DNA of 64,000 nucleotides, from positions 49,118 to 113,117 of the forward strand of contig JAXHTV010000006.1 of the NCBI GenBank assembly GCA_034189865.1. The letters run 5' to 3'. Source of the stretch: Pseudomonadota bacterium (lineage in GTDB: Bacteria > Pseudomonadota > Gammaproteobacteria > UBA5335). Numbering within the stretch: position 1 is the stretch's first letter; each line of letters opens with the position of its first letter. Below the pieces are notes generated by a model that did no database searches, was not told where the DNA came from, and was given only the letters and a program-made list of their open reading frames with translations. The position numbers and the translations under genes are program-made. Below, one piece after another: positions 17,654-27,576 of the stretch.

Positions 17654-18505
17654 TCAGCTATTCCAAATCCGTGGCGCACACGCCGCCCGCCCGACAGCGA
17701 CCGGACGAAGAACGGACCACGCCATCTTCAACAACTCCCGCGCCTGAGCGGCACTATTGCCACGGTAGCGGACCACCAATACTTCGGGCAATTGAGTCAC
17801 GGCCCACAAGGCTGAACCATCCGGTTCCGGGAGGGCATCGGTCAACTGTTGATCAAGACCAGGATAATTGCCTGTGAGAACAAACGAGGCCACTACCGAA
17901 TGCCCAGCCAATCCCCATGGCTCTCTCATAATGGGGTAACCGCCATCGTAAGCGGCCCGCTCCAGAAACAAGGGCTTGCCGTTCCGAAGCAGCTTCATCG
18001 ATAAGCTGCAATGCCCGGTCGCGAAATCGTCACCGGCGGCAGGTCTTCCCAAGCACAGAATTTCCCAGCCCGCAAATCGACCGTCGTCGGCCAACACCAC
18101 TTCGGTGGGCGCGACCCATTTCGCGGCGCCGTAAACGATGGTCTCTTGGGGTAACCATTCCAGCGAAGCCCCCGATTCGATATGAAACGATTGCGCCTGG
18201 ACGACCGACTCACCCCCCGATCGATAGCACTTCCCGGCGGCGGGTGTGGTGATCAGTGCGTGGGCCCGGGCCCCGACTGTCACCTGCGTGGTGAGCTGAT
18301 CACCTCCCACCAAGCCGCCCGGCGGGTGAAGCAAACACACATGACACACCCCGGGACCCTCAGGATAAAACGGACGCTGGACCATCAACGGCCCTTGATG
18401 TCGGCGCTCAGACAAGACCGTGCGCTCACCCGCGCGTGCAAAACCCAACCGAATTCCAGCCTGCCATCCCGGAGCCGCAGAAACTCGCGCTTCGGTTGCG
18501 CTCAA
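17654..18505 (-). CDS. ureD: Urease accessory protein UreD (UreH)
   Basis: 283 residues from a TTG start. Scaffold that binds apo-urease and takes nickel from the UreF-UreG complex. Recognised by 'GPLMVQRPFYPEG', 'CHVCLLHPPGGLVGGDQL', 'TTPAAGKCYRSGG', 'LEWLPQETIVYGAAK'. The frame stays open 130 codons further upstream, but that part overlaps the nickel permease gene and lacks homology. The TTG at 18505 overlaps the permease stop as TTGA and has AGGGG upstream, and the resulting length fits the family (270-290). Confidence 0.9.
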   Translation of the reverse strand: MSATEARVSAAPGWQAGIRLGFARAGERTVLSERRHQGPLMVQRPFYPEGPGVCHVCLLHPPGGLVGGDQLTTQVTVGARAHALITTPAAGKCYRSGGESVVQAQSFHIESGASLEWLPQETIVYGAAKWVAPTEVVLADDGRFAGWEILCLGRPAAGDDFATGHCSLSMKLLRNGKPLFLERAAYDGGYPIMREPWGLAGHSVVASFVLTGNYPGLDQQLTDALPEPDGSALWAVTQLPEVLVVRYRGNSAAQARELLKMAWSVLRPVAVGRAACAPRIWNS

Positions 18506-19173
18506 AACCAATACCCCTGCAACAGATAGAACCCGAAACCGATGGCCAGACTCGCCGATGCCGCTCGCAAGCGATTCACCCATACGCCCTTTCCCCGACG
18601 ACCTAACCGAAACAGGCCATCGAGTGCGCGGCCGAGCGCCAACATCGCCAACAAAACCCCTAGGGCGAACAGCACCAGGTACAGCATGCCCAGCCAGGGG
18701 GAGGTCAGTTGAGTCAACGGGAGCAAGGCCAGCAGCGACGCCGATCCCGCCAGACCGTGCAGCGAGCCCACCATCACGGCGAGCTGTCCCGAACGGTGCG
18801 TGGGCAAACCGGACACGTGAAGATGCCGTCCGTGCCGCCCATGGCGGTGCAGTTGCAAGGGCGGCACACCAAAACCCAAGGTCCAAAAAACCCATATCCC
18901 CAGTGCAATGAGCACGTAGGCGACCAGGCTTTCCGCGATCTCACTGAGCATCACCGGCATGGCTTGGCCAGCAAATAACACGCCAGCACCAATGAGAAGC
19001 AACACCGCACCATGGCCCAGCGCCCATCGACCGCAAAACGCCAACGAGGAACGCCGGTTTCCGCGATCATTTCCTAAATTGGCAACGGCCAAAACGTGAT
19101 CAGGGTCCAAGGCATGTAGAAGCCCTAAGGCGAAGCCAAGGCCCAGGGCCGCCGAGATGCTGGCTGCATCCAT
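18502..19173 (-). CDS. Nickel permease, NiCoT/UreH-like
   Basis: 223 residues with about six membrane segments. The first helix holds HALDPDHVLAV (about residues 20-30), the H-x4-DH nickel/cobalt-binding signature of the NiCoT and UreH-type permeases. A His-rich cytoplasmic loop (HRHGRHGRHLH, about 113-123) is consistent with metal binding. First gene of the urease operon; it probably supplies the nickel for UreC. Overlaps ureD by 4 bp. Substrate assignment rests on motif and context. Confidence 0.85.
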   Translation of the reverse strand: MDAASISAALGLGFALGLLHALDPDHVLAVANLGNDRGNRRSSLAFCGRWALGHGAVLLLIGAGVLFAGQAMPVMLSEIAESLVAYVLIALGIWVFWTLGFGVPPLQLHRHGRHGRHLHVSGLPTHRSGQLAVMVGSLHGLAGSASLLALLPLTQLTSPWLGMLYLVLFALGVLLAMLALGRALDGLFRLGRRGKGVWVNRLRAASASLAIGFGFYLLQGYWF

Positions 19174-19558
19174 GAATCACCCACCGCAGGAAAGCTGCCG
19201 TCCGATAGTGGCCCGAGCTACTGACCATCCACCGACCGTGGACAACAGAATTGAGGATAAACCCGATTATTAAAGAATAACGATCCGCCCAATCCTGGCA
19301 ATAGTTATTGATCATCGGAGCGATTTGGTGCAACTTAACAGAATCGCTCGCCAATGAAATTGGGGAACAATAGTTTCGTTAAAACAACAAGGTAAATGTC
19401 CAGCCGATGCTTCCGGCGCCCCGCGACGGTGCAAACGCAGGGCCCCTCGGCGAGGTGGCACGGAACGACACCGGCGCAACAAAAGACCGCACAGGCCGGG
19501 GAAATCAGCGGTATCAGACGGATTATTCTGAAAAAATAACAAGGACAAGTTTAATAAA
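19174..19558. other. Divergent intergenic region, 385 bp
   Basis: Separates the urease operon (minus) from a secreted-protein gene (plus). A+T-richer than its surroundings. It holds the possible minus-strand promoter at 19274-19301 and a TGGTGCA half-site (19326-19332) like one arm of an NtrC dyad, without the second arm. No open frame here looks like a gene. Confidence 0.5.
19274..19301 (-). promoter_or_regulatory. Possible sigma-70 promoter of the urease operon
   Basis: On the minus strand TTGCCA is followed after 16 bases by TATTCT, matching 4 or more of 6 bases at each hexamer. It lies about 100 bp before the nickel permease ATG. No sigma-54 element was found in this spacer, so the urease half may be transcribed by the housekeeping sigma factor. 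Confidence 0.35.
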
Positions 19559-20467
19559 ATGCGATGGCCTACGATCCCACTTGTATTGCTGATCCTGACC
19601 GCTCCAGCACCATCGACAGCCAGCTGCGACTATTCGCGAGGCATTGCCCCTGACGGTGACGAAACGCTGTTTGACGGCTACTTTTTAGGCGGCGACGAAT
19701 GCTTCTACGATCCCGCCCACACCGACGCCCAATCGGTTCCCGCATTCAGCCACCCTTCCCTTCGGAGCGAGCGGCGGCGGATCTACTATGTCAACGGCGC
19801 ATCGGCGACGGCCGCACGGGAAGCGGCGAAATTACGGGAGTTGGCAACGACACACCAATTAGCCGTCGTCGGAATCTATTTTTCGTCCACCGGCAGAGCC
19901 GATGCTTTGGTCAACGTTAACCCGAACCAGTCTCGCAGCCGGGCGGTGGATACCCTAACCAAGTTGATTGTCCAACACCTGGAAAAACGCGAAATCATTC
20001 AAATCCGAAGTGGCAGCGCGGGCACGCTGGTGGTCGCCGATGCACTTCAGAACGTGGAAGCGTTGGCGAAGGCACGTACCCGTGATCGGTCATCAGCGCG
20101 TCGGTGGCTTGAGCTTGTCCGGTTCGAGAGTCACGGCTCGATCGCCCGCGACTATCCTGACGGTCCCCAGTATGTTCACTACGTCAATGTCCGGGATCCG
20201 GTTCCCAATACGGCCGGCGTGGCAAGCCCCGGTGCCCACCCCGGCGCCCATGCGATGATGGCCTATTTCTCCGACGCGCGTTCGCCCATCGAGGCGCAAT
20301 TGGATGTGCTGCCGATACCCTTACAGGTCTTCTTAAGCGCCCACGGTTTTTCTGTCTACAACGCCTATCGACGGCCGTTTGAAGACGTTTACCGCGTCGC
20401 CAGATCAACACCGCTTTCGCTCGGCCGCGTGTGGTTGAGTCGGTTGGAACCCCGAACCGGATTCTGA
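19559..20467 (+). CDS. Secreted protein of unknown function, possibly hydrolase-like
   Basis: 302 residues. N-terminal signal peptide (about 1-21, cleavage near STASC) and two further Cys early in the mature part. The middle has a pattern reminiscent of an alpha/beta-hydrolase: strand-like 'RIYYVNGASATA', then 'IIQIRSGSAGTLVVADAL', where SGSAG could be a nucleophile elbow, then 'LELVRFESHGSIARDYPDG'. No catalytic triad can be confirmed and I do not recognise the family. Transcribed alone, convergent with the S9 peptidase gene. Confidence 0.7.
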   Translation: MRWPTIPLVLLILTAPAPSTASCDYSRGIAPDGDETLFDGYFLGGDECFYDPAHTDAQSVPAFSHPSLRSERRRIYYVNGASATAAREAAKLRELATTHQLAVVGIYFSSTGRADALVNVNPNQSRSRAVDTLTKLIVQHLEKREIIQIRSGSAGTLVVADALQNVEALAKARTRDRSSARRWLELVRFESHGSIARDYPDGPQYVHYVNVRDPVPNTAGVASPGAHPGAHAMMAYFSDARSPIEAQLDVLPIPLQVFLSAHGFSVYNAYRRPFEDVYRVARSTPLSLGRVWLSRLEPRTGF

Positions 20468-20478
20468 ACCCGGTGATC

Positions 20479-22368
20479 TTAGAGTTCCAACACCCGCTGG
20501 TAGAACGCCAGTTCGTCCTTCAGGCAAGCGATGGTGGTTTCTGCCCGACGGAAGCCGTGACCTTCATGAGCAAAGGACCGATAGGTAACATCCAGATTTC
20601 TTCGGCCTAGCGCGGCCACCAAGCCTTCCGCTTGATCCGGCGGAACCACTTTGTCCTTCAGTCCCTGAAAAAACAACACCGGGCGATTGAAACCATCGAG
20701 CTGAAACAACGGCGAACGCGCACGATAAAGATCAGAGGCCTCAGGCCAGGGACCGACCAGACGGTCCAAATAGCGGGATTCAAACTTGTGTGTATCACGC
20801 GTGAGCGACTCCAGATCGCTGATTCCGTAGTAGCTGGTCCCGGCTGCGAAGATGTCGTAAAAGCACAAAGCACACAACACAGTATAACCACCGGCGCTGC
20901 TGCCGCTGATTACCATACGACGTCTGTCGACCCGACCATTCTCGGCCAGGAAACGGGCGCCTTCCACACAGTCGGCCACGTCAGCTACTCCCCACTGACC
21001 CTCCAGGGCATCTCGATAAGCGCGGCCGTATCCTGTACTCCCCCGATAGTTGACATCCAAAACAGCAAATCCACGGCTGGTCCAAAACTGAATGCGGGGG
21101 TCGAAAGCCGTGGTCGCCCGACTGGTGGGGCCGCCATGGCACTTCACCAGCAACGGCGGCAGGGTATTCTCCGGCGCGCGGTACTCGTCGTTGCGCGGCG
21201 GGTAAAACAAACCATGGGCCGACGCGCCTCCTTCGGTCGGAAACGAGATGGGTTCCGGCGTGGATACAAGCGTCGGTTTTAAAGGGGCCTCGCCCATCTG
21301 TCGGCGCCGCATCGTCTCAATGCCCCCCACCGGTACGTCGACGAGAACCGGCGGCTCATGAGGCGATGCGGCGACGAAATTCACGCCGATCTCACCCGCG
21401 CGAATGTCTTCATATTCGGTCCATGGAAGATCCAAAATCTTAAAAGCCCCGGTACCCGGATTCAACTGGCCCAACCATCGACGGCCATCCCGAATAAAGA
21501 CGCACAACAGATGGCCGTCCGGCAAGATCGCATAGCTGCGCATGTCGAACTGCCATTGCGGAAAACCGAAATCGGCCGACATCGGACAGAGGTTGCGGGA
21601 GCAGGTGCCGTCCCAGTGATGAAGATTCCACCAACCACTCCGGTCCGAGATGTAGTACAAGCCGCCATCTGGAGAAAATTCGGGTTGGCACAGGGACTCC
21701 GCGGCCGATCCCGCGATCCGACGTTCTTGCACCAACTCGCCGGTCGAGGTCACATCCGAAAGCCACAATTCGCTACCATTCCAGGGCATATTGGGATGAT
21801 CCCACGACAACCACGCCAGTCTCCGGCCGTCCGAACTCACCCGCGGGCTGGCATAAAAATCTCGTCCGGCTTGGAGAACTTCACACCGGTTCCGGCGGAT
21901 AGCGACGATTTCCGCGCGCGGTTCGCCCCCCACCTGCTCATGCTCCGCGACGGCGATCAGACGCTGGTGCGGGACATCCCAAATCAAATCAGCGAATCGG
22001 CGCCGTGGATCGACCAGGTACGGTTCGGGCGCCACACCTTCTTCCAAGCAATAAATCGCTTGGTCCGCATCGTTGACGAACCAAAGATGGCCATCAGCAA
22101 TCGCAAACGCACCACCGCCATACTCATGCACCCGACTTCGGACACTGAACGGTTCGGGCAACAAAAGTCGGGGATCCCGCCCCGGATCGGCGCAGTAAAT
22201 CGCGACCCGGCCGCCTTCCTGTGGGACCGGTTGGGCCCAATACAACGTTCCACCGCTTTGGATTGGCCGAAAAGGAAAGGCACGCTGTGCCGCCACGGCG
22301 GCTGCGGACAGGGGGGAGATCCAGCGGCCATATGGCATCACCGGCAATGACGCGTCAGTATGATCCAT
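20479..22368 (-). CDS. S9 family peptidase (prolyl oligopeptidase/acylaminoacyl peptidase type)
   Basis: 629 residues. N-terminal beta-propeller-like region (about 1-370, with repeated 'SPDGGLYYISDRSGWWNL'-type blades) and a C-terminal alpha/beta-hydrolase domain. Nucleophile Ser in SGSSAGGYTVLC, Asp in FFQGLKDKVVPPDQAE, His in FAHEGHGF. The propeller restricts access to short peptides. No signal peptide, so cytoplasmic. Its start codon follows directly on the stop of the TANGO2-like gene, so the two are coupled. Confidence 0.92.
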   Translation of the reverse strand: MDHTDASLPVMPYGRWISPLSAAAVAAQRAFPFRPIQSGGTLYWAQPVPQEGGRVAIYCADPGRDPRLLLPEPFSVRSRVHEYGGGAFAIADGHLWFVNDADQAIYCLEEGVAPEPYLVDPRRRFADLIWDVPHQRLIAVAEHEQVGGEPRAEIVAIRRNRCEVLQAGRDFYASPRVSSDGRRLAWLSWDHPNMPWNGSELWLSDVTSTGELVQERRIAGSAAESLCQPEFSPDGGLYYISDRSGWWNLHHWDGTCSRNLCPMSADFGFPQWQFDMRSYAILPDGHLLCVFIRDGRRWLGQLNPGTGAFKILDLPWTEYEDIRAGEIGVNFVAASPHEPPVLVDVPVGGIETMRRRQMGEAPLKPTLVSTPEPISFPTEGGASAHGLFYPPRNDEYRAPENTLPPLLVKCHGGPTSRATTAFDPRIQFWTSRGFAVLDVNYRGSTGYGRAYRDALEGQWGVADVADCVEGARFLAENGRVDRRRMVISGSSAGGYTVLCALCFYDIFAAGTSYYGISDLESLTRDTHKFESRYLDRLVGPWPEASDLYRARSPLFQLDGFNRPVLFFQGLKDKVVPPDQAEGLVAALGRRNLDVTYRSFAHEGHGFRRAETTIACLKDELAFYQRVLEL

Positions 22369-23157
22369 TCAACCCGACTCCTGTCGCAACGCCCCGTTGG
22401 AGAACTCGATGCGGCGCGTTTCCTCAGCAGTGGCGTCCGGCTTGAAGGAACGCTCGATAAGGGTCACGTTGTCGTCATGATCGACCAGGAGCACGGTCGA
22501 AGCGCGGGTCCCGTAAAGCGGACTCTGAATGAAGATGGGCGATAACAAGCGTTCCCACTCGAGACCGATCCCCGTATCGGGCAGCTCCGAATCGGTCGCT
22601 TTATCCCGATCATAGAGCAGATCCAGCAGCGCGTTCGGATCGACCGCGTCCTCCTGAACGATGCCTTCAAAACGTTGTTTGCCCTTGATCACTTTGGGCC
22701 AGAGCGAATCCAGGCGGCCATTGCTCAGCCCGTAGATTCCGGGCGAGAGTTCATTTAAGAACGGCTGATGCCGGTTACAGGCGTACACCAGCGAATCGGC
22801 ATCGCCAAGCAGGAGGTTGAAGCCATTATACTGATCACCGCAGCTCGACACAGACCGCGCATAATGGACCGGAGGCAGTGGTGTCGAGGCAAAGTTTTGA
22901 ACCAGCTCCCCGCGCGAGCGTGCATCCGCGCGCCGGGAGGCTGGCTCGCGAACATTGGTCACGGCGGCAAAGCAACCGTCCGAACGCACCGCAAGCCAAC
23001 TCCCGCCGCCTAGCAGGTCCCGCCCACCCGCTACGTTGGGCATATCGGGCCACACCCCAGCAGGCGAAGCGGGCCGATCATGGAATTCATCTCGATTTGC
23101 CGCCAGGATCACGCGATAGCGCGGATGCCGTTTCCAAGCAATAAACAGTACGCACAT
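22369..23157 (-). CDS. TANGO2/NRDE family protein
   Basis: 262 residues. Begins MCVLFIAWKRHPRYRVILAA and then has NRDEFHDRP, the N-R-D-E motif that names the family; Cys2 would be exposed after Met removal, as in Ntn-hydrolase-like members. 'GGRDLLGGGSWLAV', 'NGFNLLLGD' and 'GLSNG' are also conserved. Eukaryotic TANGO2 has been tied to heme and lipid handling; the bacterial role is unclear. Upstream partner of the S9 peptidase gene in a two-gene unit. Confidence 0.9.
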   Translation of the reverse strand: MCVLFIAWKRHPRYRVILAANRDEFHDRPASPAGVWPDMPNVAGGRDLLGGGSWLAVRSDGCFAAVTNVREPASRRADARSRGELVQNFASTPLPPVHYARSVSSCGDQYNGFNLLLGDADSLVYACNRHQPFLNELSPGIYGLSNGRLDSLWPKVIKGKQRFEGIVQEDAVDPNALLDLLYDRDKATDSELPDTGIGLEWERLLSPIFIQSPLYGTRASTVLLVDHDDNVTLIERSFKPDATAEETRRIEFSNGALRQESG

Positions 23158-23308
23158 AAAATGATAACAAGCCCGCTCTTAGAACTAGCCGGGCCACGGT
23201 CGTTGTGTTTTCAGTTTAACATTCGCGTTTTAGCATCGGAGATTGACTGGCTCAGGTCATCCGGTAAACTACGCGGTCCCCACTACGGCCCGACTAAGGG
23301 TCTCGAAT

Positions 23309-24697
23309 ATGAGGCTTGACCTCAAACTCACACCACTTCACCCAAACTTCGTGCGAATTGGAATGGTTCAGTCAGAGCAAACTCAACATATTGTGATCGT
23401 CGGGGCAGGCTTTGCCGGTCTTCACGCAGCCCAGTTGTTATCGCGTGATCCCCATTTTTTCGTCACGATCGTCGATAAGCGTAACTATCATCTGTTCCAA
23501 CCGCTACTGTATCAGGTAGCCACAGGCGGCCTGGCGCCCAGCGACATCGCCACACCGATTCGACACGTTCTCAGAGGCCGTCCTAATGTCCGCGTGGTCC
23601 AAGCGGCGATCACCGATATCGACCCGGAAAAGAAGAAAGTCCTCTACCGCGACGGCGAAATCCGCTACGACATTCTCATCGCCGCCTCGGGAGTTAAACA
23701 CAGTTACTTCGGTAACGACCAGTGGCGGGAGTGCGCTCCGGGCCTGAAAACCGTTGAGCATGCCCTGGAGATGCGCCAGCGCATCTTCACCGCGTTTGAG
23801 GCGGCCGAGCTGGAAAAGGATTCAATCAAACAGAGGGCCTTGCTGAATTTCGTCATCGTCGGCGCGGGCCCGACCGGTGTGGAATTGGCGGGCGCCATCG
23901 GCGAGTTGGCCCAGCACACTTTGAAGCGCGAGTTCCAGAATATCAGCACTCCCGAGGCACGGATTATTCTGGCCGAGGGCGCAAACCAGGTTTTGCCGTC
24001 CTATCCGGAAAAACTGGCCAACTCCGCTCAACGGTATCTTGAAAGGCTGGGCGTGGAAGTGCGCACTCAAACGCTGGTCACCCAAATCGATCACGACCGC
24101 GTGGTGTTAAAGGATCAAAGCGGGAACGAAGAAACGCTGCCGGCGAAAACCGTTCTTTGGGCCGCAGGGGTCAAAGCGTCCCAGTTCGGACAGGCGCTGT
24201 CTAAAAAGTTGCGGTGTCAACTGGATCGGGCAGGCAAAGTGTATGTCAACGCGGATTTATCACTGCCAGATCACCCGGATATTTTTATCATCGGCGACCT
24301 GGCCCATTTCGAGCATCAAGGTGATAAGCCTTTGCCAGGCGTAGCACCCGTTGCGATGCAACAAGGCCGCTATGTCGCGCGTCTTCTAAGCGCAAGACGG
24401 CGGGGTAAGACCACGCCGCCATTTCGCTATCGAGATAAAGGCAGCATGGCCGTAATCGGACGCCATGCGGCCATAGCCGATTTGCGCTTCCTCCGACTCA
24501 GCGGAACACTGGCTTGGTACCTGTGGGTGGCCGTGCACATCATGGGACTGATCGAATTCGGTAACCGCTTGCTGGTGATGACCCGCTGGGCGTGGAGCTA
24601 TGTCACCCGGAAAAGTGGCGCCCGCCTCATTACTAGCGTACCGGAAGCCAGAACCGAACAGGCGGGACGGGCCCATCGACCGCCGCCATCTTCCTGA
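23309..24697 (+). CDS. ndh: Type II NADH dehydrogenase (NDH-2)
   Basis: 462 residues from the chosen start. Single-subunit FAD enzyme that passes electrons from NADH to quinone without pumping protons. FAD-binding 'HIVIVGAGFAGLHAAQLL', then 'DKRNYHLFQPLLYQVATGGLAPSDIATPIR', the NADH-binding 'FVIVGAGPTGVELAGAIGELA', and 'FIIGDLAHFEHQGDKPLPGVAPVAMQQGRY' region. The hydrophobic C-terminal part ('LAWYLWVAVHIMGLIEF') fits membrane docking. ATG 23309 has AAGGG 8 bases upstream; ATG 23363, 18 codons on and closer to family starts, is an alternative without a clear RBS. Confidence 0.92.
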   Translation: MRLDLKLTPLHPNFVRIGMVQSEQTQHIVIVGAGFAGLHAAQLLSRDPHFFVTIVDKRNYHLFQPLLYQVATGGLAPSDIATPIRHVLRGRPNVRVVQAAITDIDPEKKKVLYRDGEIRYDILIAASGVKHSYFGNDQWRECAPGLKTVEHALEMRQRIFTAFEAAELEKDSIKQRALLNFVIVGAGPTGVELAGAIGELAQHTLKREFQNISTPEARIILAEGANQVLPSYPEKLANSAQRYLERLGVEVRTQTLVTQIDHDRVVLKDQSGNEETLPAKTVLWAAGVKASQFGQALSKKLRCQLDRAGKVYVNADLSLPDHPDIFIIGDLAHFEHQGDKPLPGVAPVAMQQGRYVARLLSARRRGKTTPPFRYRDKGSMAVIGRHAAIADLRFLRLSGTLAWYLWVAVHIMGLIEFGNRLLVMTRWAWSYVTRKSGARLITSVPEARTEQAGRAHRPPPSS

Positions 24698-24767
24698 CCT
24701 GTCGCACCGACGCGTTCGCTCGGTTGTCGCAGTTGAGATGGGATCAATGGCCGTAATGCGCCGGCCA

Positions 24768-26189
24768 CTAAACCGCGGCTAGATTCAGCTCCTTGATTTT
24801 CCTAGTCAAGGTATTACGACCCCAGCCCAGCAAACGAGCGGCTTCTTGGCGGCGCCCGCCAGTGTAATTCAGCGCAGTTTGAATCATGATCCGCTCGAAG
24901 TTGGGCGTGGCGTGACCCAGCAGATTGGCTTCGCCACTGGCCAGTTGCTGCTCCGCCCACTGCCGAAGTGCTTCTTCCCAACCTTGAATCGGCCCCTCGG
25001 CCTCCATCACGTCGGGGTTTCTCAACTCCGGCGGCAAGTCCTGCATATGGATCTCGCGCCCTGACGCCATCACCGTCAACCATCGACAGGCATTCTCCAA
25101 CTGGCGAACGTTGCCGGGCCACTCCAACCGACACAAGTAGGCCTCCACGTTCGGGCGTAATACCTTCGGCTCCATATTCAGTTCTCTCGCCGCACGGTTT
25201 AGAAAGAACTTCAGCAGCAAAGGAATATCTTCCCGGCGTTCACGCAGGGGCGGTATTTGTATCCGAATCACATTGAGACGATGAAACAGATCCTCACGGA
25301 AATCTCCCGAGCGAACCAAGGCTTCAAGATTCTGGTGGGTGGCGGCGATGATGCGCACGTCGACTTTGATCGGCATGTGGCCCCCAACCCGGTAAAACTG
25401 GCCATCGGCCAGCACCCGCAATAGCCGTGTTTGCAAGTCGGCCGGCATATCGCCGATCTCGTCCAGAAACAGCGTCCCGCCGTCGGCTTGCTCGAACCGA
25501 CCCCGACGCTGAGTCTGGGCGCCAGTGAAAGAACCGCGTTCGTGGCCGAACAACTCCGATTCCAGCAAATCCCTGGGTATGGCTGCCGTATTGATCGCGA
25601 TGTAGGGCTTGTCCGCACGCGGACTGTGTCGGTGCAACGCTTTAGCGACCAACTCTTTGCCGGTGCCGGATTCGCCGTTGATGAGTACCGTAATGTGGGA
25701 CCGACTCAAACGCCCGATAGCGCGGAACACCTCCTGCATGGCCGGGGCTTCGCCGATAATCGTGGGGATTTCAGATGCGTCGCCGTGATTCACCCCCATG
25801 GCCCGGCTCTGTTCCATGCGGTGCTTGAAGGCACGGCGAACGAGACCGACGGCCTCGTAAACGTCAAACGGTTTCGGTAAGTATTCGAAAGCCCCGCCTT
25901 GATACGACGCCACCGCGCTGTCCAAGTCGGAATGAGCGGTCATGACGATCACCGGAAGATCCGCCTCGACCTCATGGATTTGGCGCATGAACTCTAATCC
26001 GTCCATTCCGGGCATGCGCACATCGGTGACAATCACATCCGGTCGTTCGGTCTTCAAGCGGTACAACGCCTCTTCGGCGCCCTCGAAGCTTTGTGTGGCC
26101 ATGCCATCATTGCGGAGCGCCTTTTCCAGCACCCAGCGCATGGAACGGTCGTCGTCGACGATCCAAACACTTACATCACTTGCACTCAT
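24768..26189 (-). CDS. glnG: Nitrogen regulator NtrC (GlnG)
   Basis: 473 residues. Sigma-54 activator. Receiver domain with acidic pocket VDDD (11-14) and phospho-acceptor Asp56 (VTDVRMPG); AAA+ domain with Walker A GESGTGKE (172-179), GSFTGA loop (219-224, in place of the usual GAFTGA), Walker [10 protein letters not shown] (239-247); C-terminal Fis-type helix-turn-helix '[22 protein letters not shown]'. The frame is open 22 codons upstream but ATG 26189 matches family starts and overlaps glnL by 14 bp. It should act at the sigma-54 promoters at 13082 and 29690. Confidence 0.96.
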   Translation of the reverse strand: MSASDVSVWIVDDDRSMRWVLEKALRNDGMATQSFEGAEEALYRLKTERPDVIVTDVRMPGMDGLEFMRQIHEVEADLPVIVMTAHSDLDSAVASYQGGAFEYLPKPFDVYEAVGLVRRAFKHRMEQSRAMGVNHGDASEIPTIIGEAPAMQEVFRAIGRLSRSHITVLINGESGTGKELVAKALHRHSPRADKPYIAINTAAIPRDLLESELFGHERGSFTGAQTQRRGRFEQADGGTLFLDEIGDMPADLQTRLLRVLADGQFYRVGGHMPIKVDVRIIAATHQNLEALVRSGDFREDLFHRLNVIRIQIPPLRERREDIPLLLKFFLNRAARELNMEPKVLRPNVEAYLCRLEWPGNVRQLENACRWLTVMASGREIHMQDLPPELRNPDVMEAEGPIQGWEEALRQWAEQQLASGEANLLGHATPNFERIMIQTALNYTGGRRQEAARLLGWGRNTLTRKIKELNLAAV

Positions 26190-27312
26190 GACTAGGCGGC
26201 TCCAAGGGTAAATAGATTGAGAATCGGGTACGGCCAGTGCGGCTCTCGCATTCAATCAGGCCACCGTGACGGCTCACTAAATCTTGCGCAATGGACAGTC
26301 CCAGGCCGGTCCCGTCAGCACGGCTGGTCACCATCGGATAGAACACATGCTCGACCACGTCTGCCGGGATACCCGGACCGTTGTCGATGACATCGACTCG
26401 AACGACTATTCGATGGCGTTGGTGGCCAATCGTCAACTGCCGCTCGGCCCGGGTTCTCAGCAGAATTTCAGCGTGACGACCTTCTGCTACTTGGGCATCC
26501 AAAGCTTGCGTGGCATTGCGCACGATGTTTAGTAATGCTTGAATAAGCTGATCAGGGTCGGCGATGATCGTAGGCAAACTGGGGTCATAATCGGGTATCA
26601 GTGTAATGCCGGGATGGCCTTCCGCTTCGACCAAGGTACGTACCCGTTCGACAACCTGATGAACGTTGATTTCTCGCATCCTGGGGAGCGTATTTGGACC
26701 CAGTAAGACATCTACCAGATTCTGCAGGCGGTCAGCCTCATCCATAATCACGCGGGTGTATTCACGTAAAGCCGCACTATCGAATTCATGCTCTAACAGC
26801 TGGGCCGCGCCCCGCAACCCGCCCAGGGGATTTTTGATCTCATGCGCCAGCCCTCGGACCACCGCCCGAGACGCGTGTTGCTGTGCCAACAACTGTTCAT
26901 CCCGTGTGATCCGTTGATGCCGATCTTGCGCCGGCAACTCCAGCAACAAGCCAGGTTCCCCACGATCACCGACCAACGGCGTAACCACACAGTCGACCAA
27001 TATGCCTTGGCTTGAATCATTCGCCGGATTCAGGCGCATCTGTCGCTCAGTGAACGGGCTATTGGTTGCCAAGGCTTCGGCCAGCTTGGATCGCAGGGCA
27101 GTAATACCCAGCGGGGTGTCATCAATGGAATGCCCGACCAAACGACGTGAACTGAAACCCAGCAGCATTTCACCGGCGCTGTTGAGATAACGAACAATTA
27201 GCTTCTGATCCAGATAAACCACTGCCGTGCTCAAGTAGTCCAGCAATTCGGATTGCAGACAACTCGATACGTCCGGAGACCTTTTTGTCTTGTCAGATGA
27301 TCGATTGGTCAT
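26176..27312 (-). CDS. glnL: Nitrogen sensor histidine kinase NtrB (GlnL)
   Basis: 378 residues. Cytoplasmic kinase/phosphatase of NtrC, itself controlled by PII. PAS domain (about 18-130), H-box 'RGLAHEIKNPLGGLRGAAQLL' with His157, then N, G1 and G2 boxes ('IADPDQLIQALLNIVRNATQAL', 'VIDNGPGIP', 'RADGTGLGLSIAQDLV'). No membrane segment. ATG 27312 chosen because AAGG lies 5 bases upstream; the 20 extra codons before it are Phe/Cys-rich and unlike the family. Follows the DUF4124 gene after a 264-bp spacer. Confidence 0.95.
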   Translation of the reverse strand: MTNRSSDKTKRSPDVSSCLQSELLDYLSTAVVYLDQKLIVRYLNSAGEMLLGFSSRRLVGHSIDDTPLGITALRSKLAEALATNSPFTERQMRLNPANDSSQGILVDCVVTPLVGDRGEPGLLLELPAQDRHQRITRDEQLLAQQHASRAVVRGLAHEIKNPLGGLRGAAQLLEHEFDSAALREYTRVIMDEADRLQNLVDVLLGPNTLPRMREINVHQVVERVRTLVEAEGHPGITLIPDYDPSLPTIIADPDQLIQALLNIVRNATQALDAQVAEGRHAEILLRTRAERQLTIGHQRHRIVVRVDVIDNGPGIPADVVEHVFYPMVTSRADGTGLGLSIAQDLVSRHGGLIECESRTGRTRFSIYLPLEPPSHECK

Positions 27313-27576
27313 GGTCGCCTTAATGCAAAAACTGAACCAACAGAACGAAAACCGACATGTAGCGCCGGGCATGGCGGATACGGGCGATAGACGATGAGGT
27401 CAATTCGGAACCGGCGCAGATCAGCGCAATAGCAAAACCAAACGATTCGAGATGCGCTTAAGGAACTGATAACGATCTGATAATACGAGTATTTTCGTAA
27501 TTACTAGCGCCACCCAAGGACATAAGAACGGTCCCGTCAATCTCACCAGAATCGACGCACCATTATAGTGCGCTCT

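Noticed and set aside
19174..19558. Sigma-54 promoter for the urease operon
   Set aside because: Only partial matches: TGGCAC at 19456 lacks a -12 GC at the right distance, and a TGGATG..TAGCT match on the minus strand is too weak.
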